Positions 44,268 through 53,611 of a stretch of DNA of 64,000 nt are shown in pieces. The number at the start of each line of letters is the position of its first letter. The first letter of the stretch is position 1. The notes under the pieces are model-generated. The model was given only the letters and a program-made list of their open reading frames with translations. It had not been told where the DNA came from and did not search any database. The position numbers and the translations under genes were made by a program. The stretch is from Pseudomonas putida (lineage in GTDB: Bacteria > Pseudomonadota > Gammaproteobacteria > Pseudomonadales > Pseudomonadaceae). Where the stretch lies: the NCBI RefSeq assembly GCF_028682455.1, contig NZ_JANHLD010000002.1, positions 558,001 to 622,000 of the forward strand, read 5' to 3'.

Positions 44268-45211
44268 GATGCTATCGCCTGGGCTTGTCGCAAGGCGGCA
44301 CGGTACTGCTGCTCCAGGTCATCGACCAAAGAGGCAACACGTGGCAAGCCGTCGATCGCACCGACCCCCTGCCCGGCCGCCCAGATGTCCTTCCACAATT
44401 TGAAATTGCCATGGCCACCGGTGCCGACGCCGGGTCGCGGCGGTGCTGGCAAACATTCGGGATTCAAACCCGTGCGAGTAATACTGGCCTTCAGATAATT
44501 GCCATGCAGCCCACTGAACAGATCGGTGTAAACGATGTCGTCGGCACAGGAATCCTGCAGCATCTGTTTATATACAGCATCAATTTCACATTCGGCTGTA
44601 CCTAGAAAGCGCGTTCCCATATAGGCCAAGTCCGCTCCGAGCAGTTGCGCTGCCAGAATGTCCTTGCCATGAGCCAGCGCGCCGGACAACAACAGGGTGC
44701 CTTGGAAGAAGCGGCGGATTTCACTGACAAAGGCAAACGGATTAAGCTGACCACCATGCCCGCCCGCCCCTGCACACACGGCCACGATGCCATCGACCCC
44801 AGCGGCGGCCGCTATTTCTGCATGCCGCACACTGACCACGTCATGGAATATCAAACCACCGTAATCATGCACTGTGGCAACCACCTCACCCGGCGAACCA
44901 ACACTGGTGATAACCACCGGCACTCGGTGCTTTGCCAGAATATCGAGGTCACGATCTTGGCGCAGATTGGCAGGGGCCAATATCTGGTTGATGGCAAACG
45001 GGGCAGCGTACGGAGTGGCTGCTAGACCTTCCACAATCTCCCCCAACCAGTCATCCAACTGCCCACTGCTACGTGCATTCAACGCAGGCATCGAACCGAC
45101 GATACCCGCCTGGCACTGGGCGAGCAGCAATTTCGGACTGCTAGCCAGAAACATCGGGGCAGCAACCAAGGGCAAACGTAAGCTGTCACGTAGCAGCGTG
45201 GGTAATGGCAT
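44264..45211 (-). CDS. Nitronate monooxygenase family FMN enzyme (copy 3)
   Basis: 315 residues from ATG 45211, which has GGGAG upstream; longer in-frame starts lack support. LVAAPMFLAS near residue 17, VCAGAGGHGGQ with the family His near 140 and the GADLAYMGTRF phosphate region near 190 are present. It is only distantly related to copies 1 and 2, with a different C-terminus (GVGTGGHGNFKLWKDIW). It is translationally coupled to the MDR oxidoreductase, so the two flavin/NADPH enzymes may act on the same conjugated intermediate. Confidence 0.82.
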   Translation of the reverse strand: MPLPTLLRDSLRLPLVAAPMFLASSPKLLLAQCQAGIVGSMPALNARSSGQLDDWLGEIVEGLAATPYAAPFAINQILAPANLRQDRDLDILAKHRVPVVITSVGSPGEVVATVHDYGGLIFHDVVSVRHAEIAAAAGVDGIVAVCAGAGGHGGQLNPFAFVSEIRRFFQGTLLLSGALAHGKDILAAQLLGADLAYMGTRFLGTAECEIDAVYKQMLQDSCADDIVYTDLFSGLHGNYLKASITRTGLNPECLPAPPRPGVGTGGHGNFKLWKDIWAAGQGVGAIDGLPRVASLVDDLEQQYRAALRQAQAIAS

Positions 45212-45308
45212 AAACTCTCCCGTCTCAGGAATGAGTGATGTCGTGCAAAACTCGAAAACGGATTGCTGTAGGCCGACCGCTGGCCCTGGCGTGGCAGCAG
45301 TCAAGTGC

Positions 45309-46124
45309 CTACCAGTGTGAATCACCACGCTCAAGTACTTCGGTGCCACCATCGATGCACAGGAGTTGACCAATCATCAGGCTGTTGGCGGGACTGGTGA
45401 GCCACAACATCAGCTCTGCCACTTCATCTGGACGGCCGTAGCGGCCCAATGTCTGTGGATGCATGTCCCGCACAACCTGACTGCGCACGGGATGATCGCG
45501 CAACGCCAAGCCTGCCTCGGTTTCAATAAATCCGGGGGCGACGGCGTTTACAATAATGCCACTGCCCCCCCAGCGAGGGCTGACGGCTGCACGGCGAGCC
45601 CAACGGGCAATGGCGACCTTGCTGCTGGCATAGATCCCCACAGGCGTTCGCTGGTTGACCAGGCGGCTCTCGGTTTGTGCTTCGACACGGGCAACTAGAT
45701 CTTGAGCCCTTTCTCTGGCGGCCTTCTCATTTCCAGCCAGGTAGAATTCGACCAAGGCTGAGTCGGCCGCGTTGGCATACGCCATGCGTGAAGACACTAG
45801 AACCACTCGCGGTGATTGCGACTTGAGTAGTAACGGCTGCAACCCTTCCAGAACGTCGACAGTGCCAAAGTAATTCAAGCTGGCACTGGCCGTACTGGAC
45901 ACCAGCAAGCCGGCGCAGGTAATAACTGCATCAAGCCCGTTAGGGCACAATGCCTGCACACTGGCAATCAGTTCTGCCCGTCCTTCGGGGGTAGAAAGAT
46001 CCGAAGCCACATCGCCTTCGTGCAAATCCGCGCGAATAACTTTGTACCCCTTGGCCTCAGCCAGCTCAGTAGTGGCCTTGCCAATCCCATTGGCAGCACC
46101 TGTAATCAATACCGTGCGAGTCAT
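45309..46124 (-). CDS. SDR, 3-alpha-hydroxysteroid/coniferyl-alcohol dehydrogenase-like
   Basis: 271 residues. TGAANGIG near residue 8 binds the cofactor. The active site SSRM...YASSK has an insertion of about 45 residues between the Ser and the Tyr, a feature of 3-alpha-hydroxysteroid dehydrogenase/carbonyl reductase and coniferyl alcohol dehydrogenases. It should interconvert a secondary cyclic alcohol and a ketone, or an allylic alcohol and aldehyde. Start 46124 has AGGAGG upstream and overlaps the monooxygenase gene by 4 bp. A ketone product would be a natural substrate for that monooxygenase. Confidence 0.84.
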   Translation of the reverse strand: MTRTVLITGAANGIGKATTELAEAKGYKVIRADLHEGDVASDLSTPEGRAELIASVQALCPNGLDAVITCAGLLVSSTASASLNYFGTVDVLEGLQPLLLKSQSPRVVLVSSRMAYANAADSALVEFYLAGNEKAARERAQDLVARVEAQTESRLVNQRTPVGIYASSKVAIARWARRAAVSPRWGGSGIIVNAVAPGFIETEAGLALRDHPVRSQVVRDMHPQTLGRYGRPDEVAELMLWLTSPANSLMIGQLLCIDGGTEVLERGDSHW

Positions 46125-47788
46125 GCCAATTCCTCCTGATGAGCCGTTGCGCCAGCGGCACAACCTGATAACACAAAGCCTTCATAGCCGTTGGCGGCTA
46201 CGGCATCGCACAGGCGCCGGTAATTACCGAAGCCACCGACAAAGGGCATGAACACCCGCGGCTTACCAGGAACGTTCGCCCCGGAGTACCAGGATGCGCC
46301 TTTGCGATGAAGCGTAATCTGGGCTAGCGACGCGACTTTTTCTACCCAAGCGTTTTCAGCGTCCGGAGTCGCTTCGATCAAGGTCTTTTTTTGCTGGCCC
46401 AGGTAACTAATGCAGTCCATGATCCAGTCGCTATGCTGCTCAATGGCCACAACCACATTTGCCAGCGCGCCGGGGCTCTGCGGCCCCGTCATGATGAACA
46501 GGTTCGGGAAGCCCGCTGTCGCCAGGCCAAGATAGCAGCGCGGGCCATCCTTCCACTTGTCCTTGAGTTTCAGCCCATCCCGGCCGGTCACCTGAATGCG
46601 AGACAGCGCCCCGGTTATGGCGTCGAAGCCGGTTGCGAACACCAGCACATCAAACGCCAATGCCTCTTCACTCGTGCGCATACCCTGGGCGGTAATGCAC
46701 TCAAGCGGCGTGCGCTTCAAATTTACCAGGCTCACGTTCGAGCGGTTGAAGGTTTCCAAGTAGTTGCTGCCGATGCACAAGCGCTTGGAGCCCAGAGGAT
46801 GATCATTTGGGCACAGGTCCTCGGCCACTTGTGGATCCTTTACGACACTGCGAATCTTGCCGCGTACAAAGTCCGCCGCAGTGGCGTTGGCTTCTTCGCT
46901 GATCAGCAGGTCATTGAACGAGCCTAGGAACGCGAGGCCATTGATCCGGTAGTTTTCTTCATAGATGGCTTCTCGCTCTTCGGGCGTTGCAACGAGGGCC
47001 GATTTGTCATTGAACTGATAGTGAGAACCACCACTGGAATACCGGGTTTTTTCACGGATTTGCGGGTAGGTTGCGCGGTAATGACGTTGTTCGTCTTCGC
47101 TGAGCGGTCGATTCCCAGCGGGCAAGACGAAATTGGCAGTGCGCTGAAACACCGTCAGATGTTCCGCCTGCTGGGCGATAAGTGGAACCATTTGTACGCC
47201 CGTCGATGCCGTACCCACCAGGCCCACGCGTTTGCCAGTAAAGTCCACGCCCTCAGCAGGCCAATTGGTGCTGTGGTACCAAGCGCCTTTGAAATCCTCC
47301 AGACCTGGGATGTCCACTGGCTTTGGAATGGTCAGCGAGCCGGTAGCCATGATAAGGAAACGGGCTTTTATCTGCTGCCCCTCCTGAGTTTCCACCGTCC
47401 ATCGCTCAAGATGCTCATCGAATGTGGCAGCACTGACGCGAGTATTGAACTGGATATCCCGGCGCAACTCAAAGCGATCGGCAACATGCCGGATATAATC
47501 CAGGATTTCAGCTTGAGTGGCGTAGCGCTCCGACCAGCGCCACTCATCTTGGAGCTCGTTGGAGAAAGAATAGGAGTAAATGACGCTCTCGATATCGCAG
47601 CGAGCACCTGGATAACGATTCCAGAACCAAGTACCCCCTACATCGGAGCCGGCCTCGAAAGCGCGCACGCTCAGACCTCGCTGACGTAAGCTGTGGACTA
47701 GATACAACCCGGCGAAACCTGCCCCGACGACGATGACATCGAATTCACCCGGGCAGGCGCTGGCCTTGCCTTGCTGCGCTTCACTCAT
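46121..47788 (-). CDS. Baeyer-Villiger monooxygenase (CHMO family)
   Basis: 555 residues, class B flavoprotein monooxygenase. FAD motif GAGFAGLYLV is near residue 22, GGTWFWNRYPGARCD near 52 and the Baeyer-Villiger fingerprint FKGAWYHSTNWP near 167. The NADPH motif is GTASTGVQ near 192 and a terminal ATGFD segment near 390. It inserts oxygen next to a ketone to give an ester or lactone. Start 47788 has AGGAG. It is coupled to a ketone-forming SDR and divergent from an alpha/beta hydrolase, which gives a complete alcohol-ketone-lactone-hydroxy acid module. Confidence 0.92.
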   Translation of the reverse strand: MSEAQQGKASACPGEFDVIVVGAGFAGLYLVHSLRQRGLSVRAFEAGSDVGGTWFWNRYPGARCDIESVIYSYSFSNELQDEWRWSERYATQAEILDYIRHVADRFELRRDIQFNTRVSAATFDEHLERWTVETQEGQQIKARFLIMATGSLTIPKPVDIPGLEDFKGAWYHSTNWPAEGVDFTGKRVGLVGTASTGVQMVPLIAQQAEHLTVFQRTANFVLPAGNRPLSEDEQRHYRATYPQIREKTRYSSGGSHYQFNDKSALVATPEEREAIYEENYRINGLAFLGSFNDLLISEEANATAADFVRGKIRSVVKDPQVAEDLCPNDHPLGSKRLCIGSNYLETFNRSNVSLVNLKRTPLECITAQGMRTSEEALAFDVLVFATGFDAITGALSRIQVTGRDGLKLKDKWKDGPRCYLGLATAGFPNLFIMTGPQSPGALANVVVAIEQHSDWIMDCISYLGQQKKTLIEATPDAENAWVEKVASLAQITLHRKGASWYSGANVPGKPRVFMPFVGGFGNYRRLCDAVAANGYEGFVLSGCAAGATAHQEELA

Positions 47789-47828
47789 CTCACTGTCTCC
47801 TGAATACCTCGGCTTCACTTTGCCGAAT

Positions 47829-47862
47829 TATTGTGTGTATGATTTATAGCATACACATCATT
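47829..47862. promoter_or_regulatory. Operator-like dyads between Baeyer-Villiger and hydrolase genes
   Basis: TATTGTGTGTATGATT at 47829-47844 has an exact TGATT arm. The reverse of 47847-47862 reads AATGATGTGTATGCTA, close to the 40525 site. They sit in the only divergent promoter region of this block. Confidence 0.45.
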
Positions 47863-47934
47863 ATTCGAAGAGTAAGAAATTATTCCAGCTGTTCGACGTC
47901 GACGGTGATGAAGAGAATTCCTTGGAGCAGTCAA

Positions 47935-48774
47935 ATGACACTGTTTACCCATTACCTCGATGGCGATCACGTCACGTTGTGCGCAGACGTTGGCGGAAAC
48001 CCCAAGGCTCCGGCGGTAGTTTTTTTACACGGGGGTGGCCAGACGCGTCATTCTTGGAGCAAGGCAGCGCGCAGCCTGGTGGACCAGGACTACCATTGCC
48101 TGGCACTTGACTTGAGAGGTCACGGTGATAGCAAGTGGGCTGAAAATGGAGATTACAAAGTCGACGCCTTCATCGCCGATCTTAAAGCCGTTATCTCCAC
48201 TCTCCATCACCTCCCCGTTCTGGTGGGTGCTTCGTTAGGTGGAGCCACCTGTTTACTGGCGGTTGGTGAATCGAGTGAGCCTCTGGCTAAAGCTCTGGTG
48301 CTGGTCGACGTAGTTCCACGCATGGTCCCAGTGGGAATACGACATATCCACGACTTCATGCGTGGCAACCCGCAAGGCTTTGCCACACTGGAGGACGCCG
48401 CGGATGCTGTTGCAGCCTACATTCCAGACCGCCCACGTCCTTCCTCACCTCAGGGCCTCCTGAAAAACTTAAGACTTAAGGGCGATGGTCGTTATCACTG
48501 GCACTGGGACCCGCAATTCCAGAACGACCGCTCCAGAACCGACATGGGAGAACTGACTATCCGAATGGAGAATGCGGCCAGGCACGTGCATATCCCCACC
48601 TTGCTCGTACGTGGCAAGCAAAGCGAAGTGGTTAGCCAGGAAGGTGTACAGCACTTGCTGGAATTGATTCCTCATGCGCAGTATGTCGATGTCGAAGGGG
48701 CCGGACACATGGTCGCGGGTGATCGCAACGATGTGTTCAATCAAGCGATTGAAGGCTTTTTGCGCGGTTTTTAA
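47935..48774 (+). CDS. Alpha/beta hydrolase, possible lactone/ester hydrolase
   Basis: 279 residues from ATG 47935 (GGAG seven bases upstream). FLHGGGQTRHSW near residue 28, the nucleophile Ser in VGASLGGAT near 98, an acid region near 220-225 (VRGKQSEVV) and the catalytic His in GAGHMVAG near 257 complete a triad. It resembles peroxidase-type and lactonase-type alpha/beta hydrolases. Divergent from the Baeyer-Villiger gene with a shared promoter region, it probably opens the lactone or ester that enzyme makes; this is inference. Confidence 0.87.
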   Translation: MTLFTHYLDGDHVTLCADVGGNPKAPAVVFLHGGGQTRHSWSKAARSLVDQDYHCLALDLRGHGDSKWAENGDYKVDAFIADLKAVISTLHHLPVLVGASLGGATCLLAVGESSEPLAKALVLVDVVPRMVPVGIRHIHDFMRGNPQGFATLEDAADAVAAYIPDRPRPSSPQGLLKNLRLKGDGRYHWHWDPQFQNDRSRTDMGELTIRMENAARHVHIPTLLVRGKQSEVVSQEGVQHLLELIPHAQYVDVEGAGHMVAGDRNDVFNQAIEGFLRGF

Positions 48775-48846
48775 CAGTCATCCCGCTTGCCCCCTGCGCG
48801 CTCGATCACAAGGGGCGTTTACTCGGAATTGCCTTAGGAATGCCAG

Positions 48847-50877
48847 TCAAACCCGAAAGGCACCAATCAGTTGTTTTAACTGGCCTACCTGCTCCGACAA
48901 CGCACGACTGGCCTGCTCGGTCTGACTGGCTCCGTGGGCTGTACGGTCGCCCGCATGGTTGATCTGCACAATGTTGCGGTCTATGTCGTGCGTCACTGTT
49001 GTTTGTTCGTGGGCAGCAGTTGCAATTTGTTGATTCTGGTCGACGATGCTGGCCACGGCCTCGAAGATCTTCTCTAACGACAATCTCACCTGAGTGGACT
49101 GGTCGACGGTGCTGCTAGCCATTTGATGACTCGCATTCATCGCTTTGACGGCGGCGCTGACACCCGTTTGCAGCTTGCCTATGGTGAGCTCGATTTCTTC
49201 AGTGGAGATTTGTGTGCGCTTGGCAAGGCTGCGCACCTCATCAGCTACCACTGCGAATCCGCGTCCTTGCTCGCCTGCCCGAGCAGCCTCGATGGCTGCG
49301 TTGAGTGCGAGCAGGTTGGTCTGCTCAGCAATGGCCTTGATGACATCGAGCACTTGACTGATCGTACTGCTATCACTTGCGAGCTGATTGATGACCGCCA
49401 CCGACTGGTCTATCTCTCCGGCCAGTTGCTCAATGCTGCCGACCTGAGACTCGACCAGGGTACGGCCAATAACGGTTTCCTCGTTGACACTCTGGGCGCT
49501 GTCTACCGCAGCAGTTGCACTTCGTGCCACGTCTTGCGCGGTGACGGACAGTTGATTCATCGCCGTCGCAATCAGTTCAATCTGCTGACGTTGGTCAGAT
49601 ACGGCTTGGCTACTCTCATTGGAAATGGCCTCAACCCGGCAAGCTTGGCTTTCGACCTCCGCGACCGTCTGCCCTACCCTTTGAATCAACTGATGCACCT
49701 TGACGATAGTGCCGTTTATAACCTTACCTAGCTCACCCAGTTCGTCTTGGCTTTGGGTCCCCACTTGGACTGTCATATCCCCGGCCGCCATATCGTCCAT
49801 CACCAGGCTGAAGTTCTTCAACGTACTGCGGATTGACGCATAAAAAGCAGCGTATAAATACCCGATCGAGACGAATACCAACAGTAATGCGGCCACGAGC
49901 AAGATCATGCGCTGTTGATCAGTGACTAAGCGCTGCCTCAGCTCAGAATCCAGGTAGGAAAGGATCGCACTGTAGAACTGGTCGGTCTTATCGATCTCGA
50001 CGCTCATCTGATCGTAAAATTTTTCCCAGGAAGCACTGGTGTCAGTGTCCTGCAGCAAATACTTATCCAGCAGGGCGCTGCTGGCCGCCAGAGAGTCGCG
50101 GCTAGCACTTGCCTTGGCTGTCAACATCGAGCTTGCACGGCCATTGCCAGCCAGCGCCCCCTCAATGTGCTGGCCATATTCGGCCTGCAGTTTTTCCATC
50201 TGCTGCAAAGCACTTTCCACTTTCCCAAGGGCACCCGAACTTCTCGAGCCGCTAGCCAACAAAAACGCACCGAGTGACCGAGCTTCACCCAGCGCAAGGG
50301 TTACATCGGCGGCGCTATCAACCATCAGATCGACTAGCTTTCGTTCATCGGGACCTGGATCAAGCGACAAACCACCGACGGAAACACCGGACATGAGCAA
50401 CAGTTGCACGTTTCCTAGCTGTTGTTTGATCTGATGCTGTTGTTTGGCTTGTGTAGCGTCGTCGTGTGCCTCTTGCAACCACTGAACAAGAGCGGCCCGC
50501 TTGGCGTTGATGTCGTCACCTTGTGCAGGGGTCAAGGCGACAACCTGCAGCTCTCGAAGACTTGAAATCAAGCTCAACTCCAGACGCTTGATACGATCGT
50601 TCAGCTCCTCGTTTTGATTCGCTACACCCACTTGGACTTGAATCCGTATCAAGTTCTCTAGGTTTTCCATGTCGCTACGAATGTTCAGGCTCGTGGCCAA
50701 CGGCCCAAGACTGGCTAGCTCTGTTTTCGTGATGATGTACTGGGCATAGGCATCGCGAATTAGAAAGTAATTGGTAGCCAGCATAGGCACGAAAAACAGG
50801 ATGCTGATCAGGCTGAATTTCATGCCGAAACTCAGGCGATTCATGAGTGAGGTGGCGGGATGCAAGAGAGTTGTCAC
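48847..50877 (-). CDS. Methyl-accepting chemotaxis protein
   Basis: 676 residues. One membrane helix is at about 20-40. A long periplasmic helical sensor region follows (about 41-325), then a second membrane helix at about 328-352, a HAMP domain to about 405 and the signalling domain. [18 protein letters not shown] marks the hairpin tip. The large all-helical ligand domain is unlike PAS- or Cache-type sensors and is probably a helical-bimodular or similar type. It diverges from the linalool-isomerase-like gene across 213 bp containing a perfect operator, so it is a good candidate receptor for the pathway substrate. Confidence 0.9.
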   Translation of the reverse strand: MTTLLHPATSLMNRLSFGMKFSLISILFFVPMLATNYFLIRDAYAQYIITKTELASLGPLATSLNIRSDMENLENLIRIQVQVGVANQNEELNDRIKRLELSLISSLRELQVVALTPAQGDDINAKRAALVQWLQEAHDDATQAKQQHQIKQQLGNVQLLLMSGVSVGGLSLDPGPDERKLVDLMVDSAADVTLALGEARSLGAFLLASGSRSSGALGKVESALQQMEKLQAEYGQHIEGALAGNGRASSMLTAKASASRDSLAASSALLDKYLLQDTDTSASWEKFYDQMSVEIDKTDQFYSAILSYLDSELRQRLVTDQQRMILLVAALLLVFVSIGYLYAAFYASIRSTLKNFSLVMDDMAAGDMTVQVGTQSQDELGELGKVINGTIVKVHQLIQRVGQTVAEVESQACRVEAISNESSQAVSDQRQQIELIATAMNQLSVTAQDVARSATAAVDSAQSVNEETVIGRTLVESQVGSIEQLAGEIDQSVAVINQLASDSSTISQVLDVIKAIAEQTNLLALNAAIEAARAGEQGRGFAVVADEVRSLAKRTQISTEEIELTIGKLQTGVSAAVKAMNASHQMASSTVDQSTQVRLSLEKIFEAVASIVDQNQQIATAAHEQTTVTHDIDRNIVQINHAGDRTAHGASQTEQASRALSEQVGQLKQLIGAFRV

Positions 50878-50948
50878 TGAGCGCCTCTGATTTTTATGAT
50901 TATTTCGCAGACTGTGGATTGCTCTTGAGAATTACCGACCAGGTGTCA

Positions 50949-50978
50949 GATGCCGATGCCGATGCCGATGCCGATGCC
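50949..50978. repeat. Hexanucleotide tandem repeat (GATGCC) x5
   Basis: Five exact copies of GATGCC lie in the 5' region of the chemoreceptor gene, about 70 bp before its start. Tandem hexamers of this kind can vary in copy number and alter promoter spacing. Confidence 0.75.
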
Positions 50979-51032
50979 GCGCAGTCGCTGGCGTGATTCC
51001 CTGGCGCAATTCAATGGGTGTACAAACATAAT

Positions 51033-51048
51033 AATCATATCTATGATT
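51033..51048. promoter_or_regulatory. GntR-type operator, perfect palindrome
   Basis: AATCATATCTATGATT has 7-bp perfect arms (AATCATA/TATGATT) around two bases. It is the best copy in the window and ends 42 bp before the linalool-isomerase-like gene. Confidence 0.7.
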
Positions 51049-51090
51049 TACTTGCTTATACACTCATAAATCGTCTGGAGAATAAAAATA

Positions 51091-53007
51091 ATGTCCAGCC
51101 TCAACCGACCGGCCGCGGACGTCAGTGCCCCGGTTCATCTTGGTGCCAGCCAAGAAGGCCCCATGACTCGAGCAAAGAAACGCCGTACCAGCATTGTCTA
51201 TATCCTCTGCGCATTGCTCGGCCTGGTGCCCTCGGTTCTTGGGGCACATACAGCCCTGCAAGCCTTCGGTCTCGGCCTGCTGTTCCCTGGAGCCGGCTTT
51301 TTTTCTGTCGGCGGTTGGGCCCTGTTGCTGGTGCCACTGACACTGGCTTTGTATCTGGTAGCGCTCATCGCTTGGTTCGGCTCGGGAATGATCGTCGCGC
51401 CAATCATCATCTGGCTCGGGTCCGCGCTGCTCGCTGCAGGGTTGGTCGGCGAGACGAGCTCACCCATAGGCGCAGCGTTGGCAGTGGGGCTGTTCGTTCT
51501 CTATCGAATTCGTGGGACGATCAAGCAGCGCAAGGCGCAGGCTCAACTGCTGATGCGTCGTGAAGAGCGGAGTACCTACCTGCCAACAGCTACTCGCGCA
51601 GTTACCACTCGCGCAACTGAAGCCCCACCCGCTGAGCAGCGGGAGTTGAGCCTGGACGAACTGCAGGCTTTGCGCTTCAACTTGGATTTGGCACTGCAAC
51701 CGATCGGTTCGTTCGAGGGTTTCCAGACCATCGAGCAGTTTCAGACCTCCGCGCTGCGCTATCAGTTGAACAGCATCGGCTATTCGCTAGCTGTAATGCA
51801 GACCGTCTACACACCCAACTTCCAAGGGTACGTAAACTGTGCTCAGCGTAACGCGATCGACAAGGCGCTGAATAAGAGAGTGTGGGGGTACTGGCGCTGG
51901 GAACGGCTGTGGGGCCATTTCTCCTGGCGTTACGATCCGGTAGGCCGTGACAACATCATGCTGACAGGTTTTCTTGGCTTGCAAGTCTGTCTGTACATGG
52001 CATCAAGTGGTGATCGACGTTACACCGAGCCGGGCAGCCTGACTTTCACCTGGGGCAAACGCCGCTTTGCCCACGACATCCACAGCATCGCGCGCTCTAT
52101 TGATGAAAATTTCAGCCGCGCTGATTTCTGCCTCTATCCGTGTGAGCCGGGTTGGATCTACACGCCGTGCAACTTCATGGGCATGATGACATTGATTGCC
52201 TATGACCGATTGTTTGATACCCACTTGGCCGTAAAGCACATGCCCCGTTTCCGGGAAAATCTGGAAAATGAATTTACACTGGCAGACGGTGATCTGATCG
52301 TACTCCGCAATGAGATCACCGGTACATCAGTAGCCTTCCCATTCGGTAATGAAGGTCTTGCTCTGCTGGCACATGCATTGTTGCCTGAGCGAGCACGCCA
52401 GGCGTGGGCCCTGGCCAGGCGAGACTATGTAAAAGAACAGGACGGTGAGACCACCATTGAAGGGATGGAAAAAGGTGTCGACTTCGGTCGCTATCGCAAG
52501 GCTCCGATAGGACACATCCAACATATGCTGGGTGCGGCTGGGGAAATGGGCGATACCGCCGTGGTGAATGAGTTGCTGCGCCTGCTGGAAGATATCGGCA
52601 AGCCAACTCGCGAAAACGGTGTACTGAAGTATGAATGCTCCAGTGGACTGGCCGCCGACATGGTCCGCAGTCGCATCTTGCGCAAGGGTGACTGGAGTCG
52701 AACTGTAAATGAAGGGCCGTTACCGTGCACGCAACGAGGACCACTGCTCACCCAGGCACGCTACCCGCAAGTACTCGTAGCCCGAGCATTCAGTCATGGC
52801 GATGACCTGGATATGACACTTTACCCTGGTCTGGAACCAGGTCCCGAGGTCATAGTGGTTGAACGCTTGAAGGCTAATGCTCACTATCAGCTGGTCGTTT
52901 GCGACTCGCAGACCAGCGTCCAGGCCGACGCGAAGGGGCAATTGAAACTGACCGTGATGCTGTCAGGGCGCACTTCGATATCACTGAAACCCGAATTGCA
53001 GAGCTGA
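51091..53007 (+). CDS. Membrane-anchored linalool dehydratase/isomerase-like enzyme
   Basis: 638 residues. The N-terminal ~135 residues hold about four hydrophobic segments, then a basic linker (RIRGTIKQRKAQ). Residues about 190-530 match linalool dehydratase/isomerase (Ldi) of Castellaniella. KRVWGYW, RDNIM and CEPGWIYTPCN correspond to KRVWGDW, KENIM and CEPDNYFVQCN there. C351 and C360 keep the exact nine-residue spacing of the catalytic Cys pair, and D199 aligns with the catalytic Asp. The His after NIM in Ldi is Phe294 here. Length and membrane anchor recall the linalool isomerase of Thauera linaloolentis. Expected chemistry: isomerisation or dehydration of a tertiary allylic alcohol. 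RBS GGAG. Confidence 0.85.
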   Translation: MSSLNRPAADVSAPVHLGASQEGPMTRAKKRRTSIVYILCALLGLVPSVLGAHTALQAFGLGLLFPGAGFFSVGGWALLLVPLTLALYLVALIAWFGSGMIVAPIIIWLGSALLAAGLVGETSSPIGAALAVGLFVLYRIRGTIKQRKAQAQLLMRREERSTYLPTATRAVTTRATEAPPAEQRELSLDELQALRFNLDLALQPIGSFEGFQTIEQFQTSALRYQLNSIGYSLAVMQTVYTPNFQGYVNCAQRNAIDKALNKRVWGYWRWERLWGHFSWRYDPVGRDNIMLTGFLGLQVCLYMASSGDRRYTEPGSLTFTWGKRRFAHDIHSIARSIDENFSRADFCLYPCEPGWIYTPCNFMGMMTLIAYDRLFDTHLAVKHMPRFRENLENEFTLADGDLIVLRNEITGTSVAFPFGNEGLALLAHALLPERARQAWALARRDYVKEQDGETTIEGMEKGVDFGRYRKAPIGHIQHMLGAAGEMGDTAVVNELLRLLEDIGKPTRENGVLKYECSSGLAADMVRSRILRKGDWSRTVNEGPLPCTQRGPLLTQARYPQVLVARAFSHGDDLDMTLYPGLEPGPEVIVVERLKANAHYQLVVCDSQTSVQADAKGQLKLTVMLSGRTSISLKPELQS

Positions 53008-53012
53008 ACATT

Positions 53013-53040
53013 AAGGGGACTGTTAACCGTCCCCTTCTTC
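53013..53040 (+). terminator. Terminator after linalool-isomerase-like gene
   Basis: AAGGGGAC and GTCCCCTT form a perfect 8-bp stem around TGTTAACC, followed by a T-rich stretch (CTTC). It marks the right end of the catabolic cluster. Confidence 0.75.
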
Positions 53041-53101
53041 ATCTCAATCTGGATTCACTCCAGACTTAGCAAACGCTGATTCTGCGTGACAGGATACTAT
53101 C

Positions 53102-53350
53102 ATGGGCTGCTGCATTCTGATCGCATTGGTAATGTCTGAACTTATTCGCACCTGGAATGTTATCCAACAGCGTATATGGCTAAAACTGCTTTCTGCTGCG
53201 TGCCTGATAGTGTCCGTTACGCTCCTCGGTTGGCATTGGGACCATTTGTGGGAGCTTTTACTAGATCCCTTTGCTTTCTCCTTCGTTTCGGATCTGTTGA
53301 AGCAAACGGAAAATTATTGCCGGTCAATTATCAGCGTGGGGGCTCCCTAA
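53102..53350 (+). CDS. Small hydrophobic hypothetical protein
   Basis: An open frame of 82 codons with no clear ribosome-binding site. The translation has one or two hydrophobic stretches (residues 3-12 and 28-45) and no recognised motif. It lies just past the terminator, at the junction between the catabolic cluster and the decayed region. It may be chance. Confidence 0.3.
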   Translation: MGCCILIALVMSELIRTWNVIQQRIWLKLLSAACLIVSVTLLGWHWDHLWELLLDPFAFSFVSDLLKQTENYCRSIISVGAP

Positions 53351-53446
53351 CGTACTGAATCCTTTACCACAAGTCTGGGTCGAATCCGAATGCCGAGTTT
53401 AAGTAGCAAGTGAGATGCAACCCCCAAGATGTCCCGCTTGAAAATA

Positions 53447-53611
53447 TCAATAGACGCCATGCTCAATTCTGAGTAAATGGTCTTGCACCTGCGCGTAGCC
53501 ATCGGGATCTGCCAGAATGCTCATGGGTGTCCGCCTATTTAAACCCAGCGCCGGCCGAGTCATCCATTCAAAAGCTAGTCGCTCATTGCCCAGGATTTGA
53601 GCAACCCTCAT
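53447..53611 (-). pseudogene. Remnant of Xre/MbcA/ParS-family antitoxin
   Basis: About 54 residues from a Met at 53611 read RVAQILGNERLAFEWMTRPA and continue LGLNRRTPMSIL..PDGYAQV..HLLRIEHGVY. This is the toxin-binding C-terminal domain (DUF2384) of RES-Xre type antitoxins. The N-terminal helix-turn-helix domain is missing: the upstream in-frame sequence is hydrophobic and unrelated. No RES toxin gene is visible. It is most likely a decayed toxin-antitoxin locus. Confidence 0.65.

Noticed and set aside
50949-50978. The GATGCC tandem repeat as a CRISPR-like or iteron array
   Set aside because: Units are only 6 bp, contiguous and without spacers; it is a simple microsatellite.
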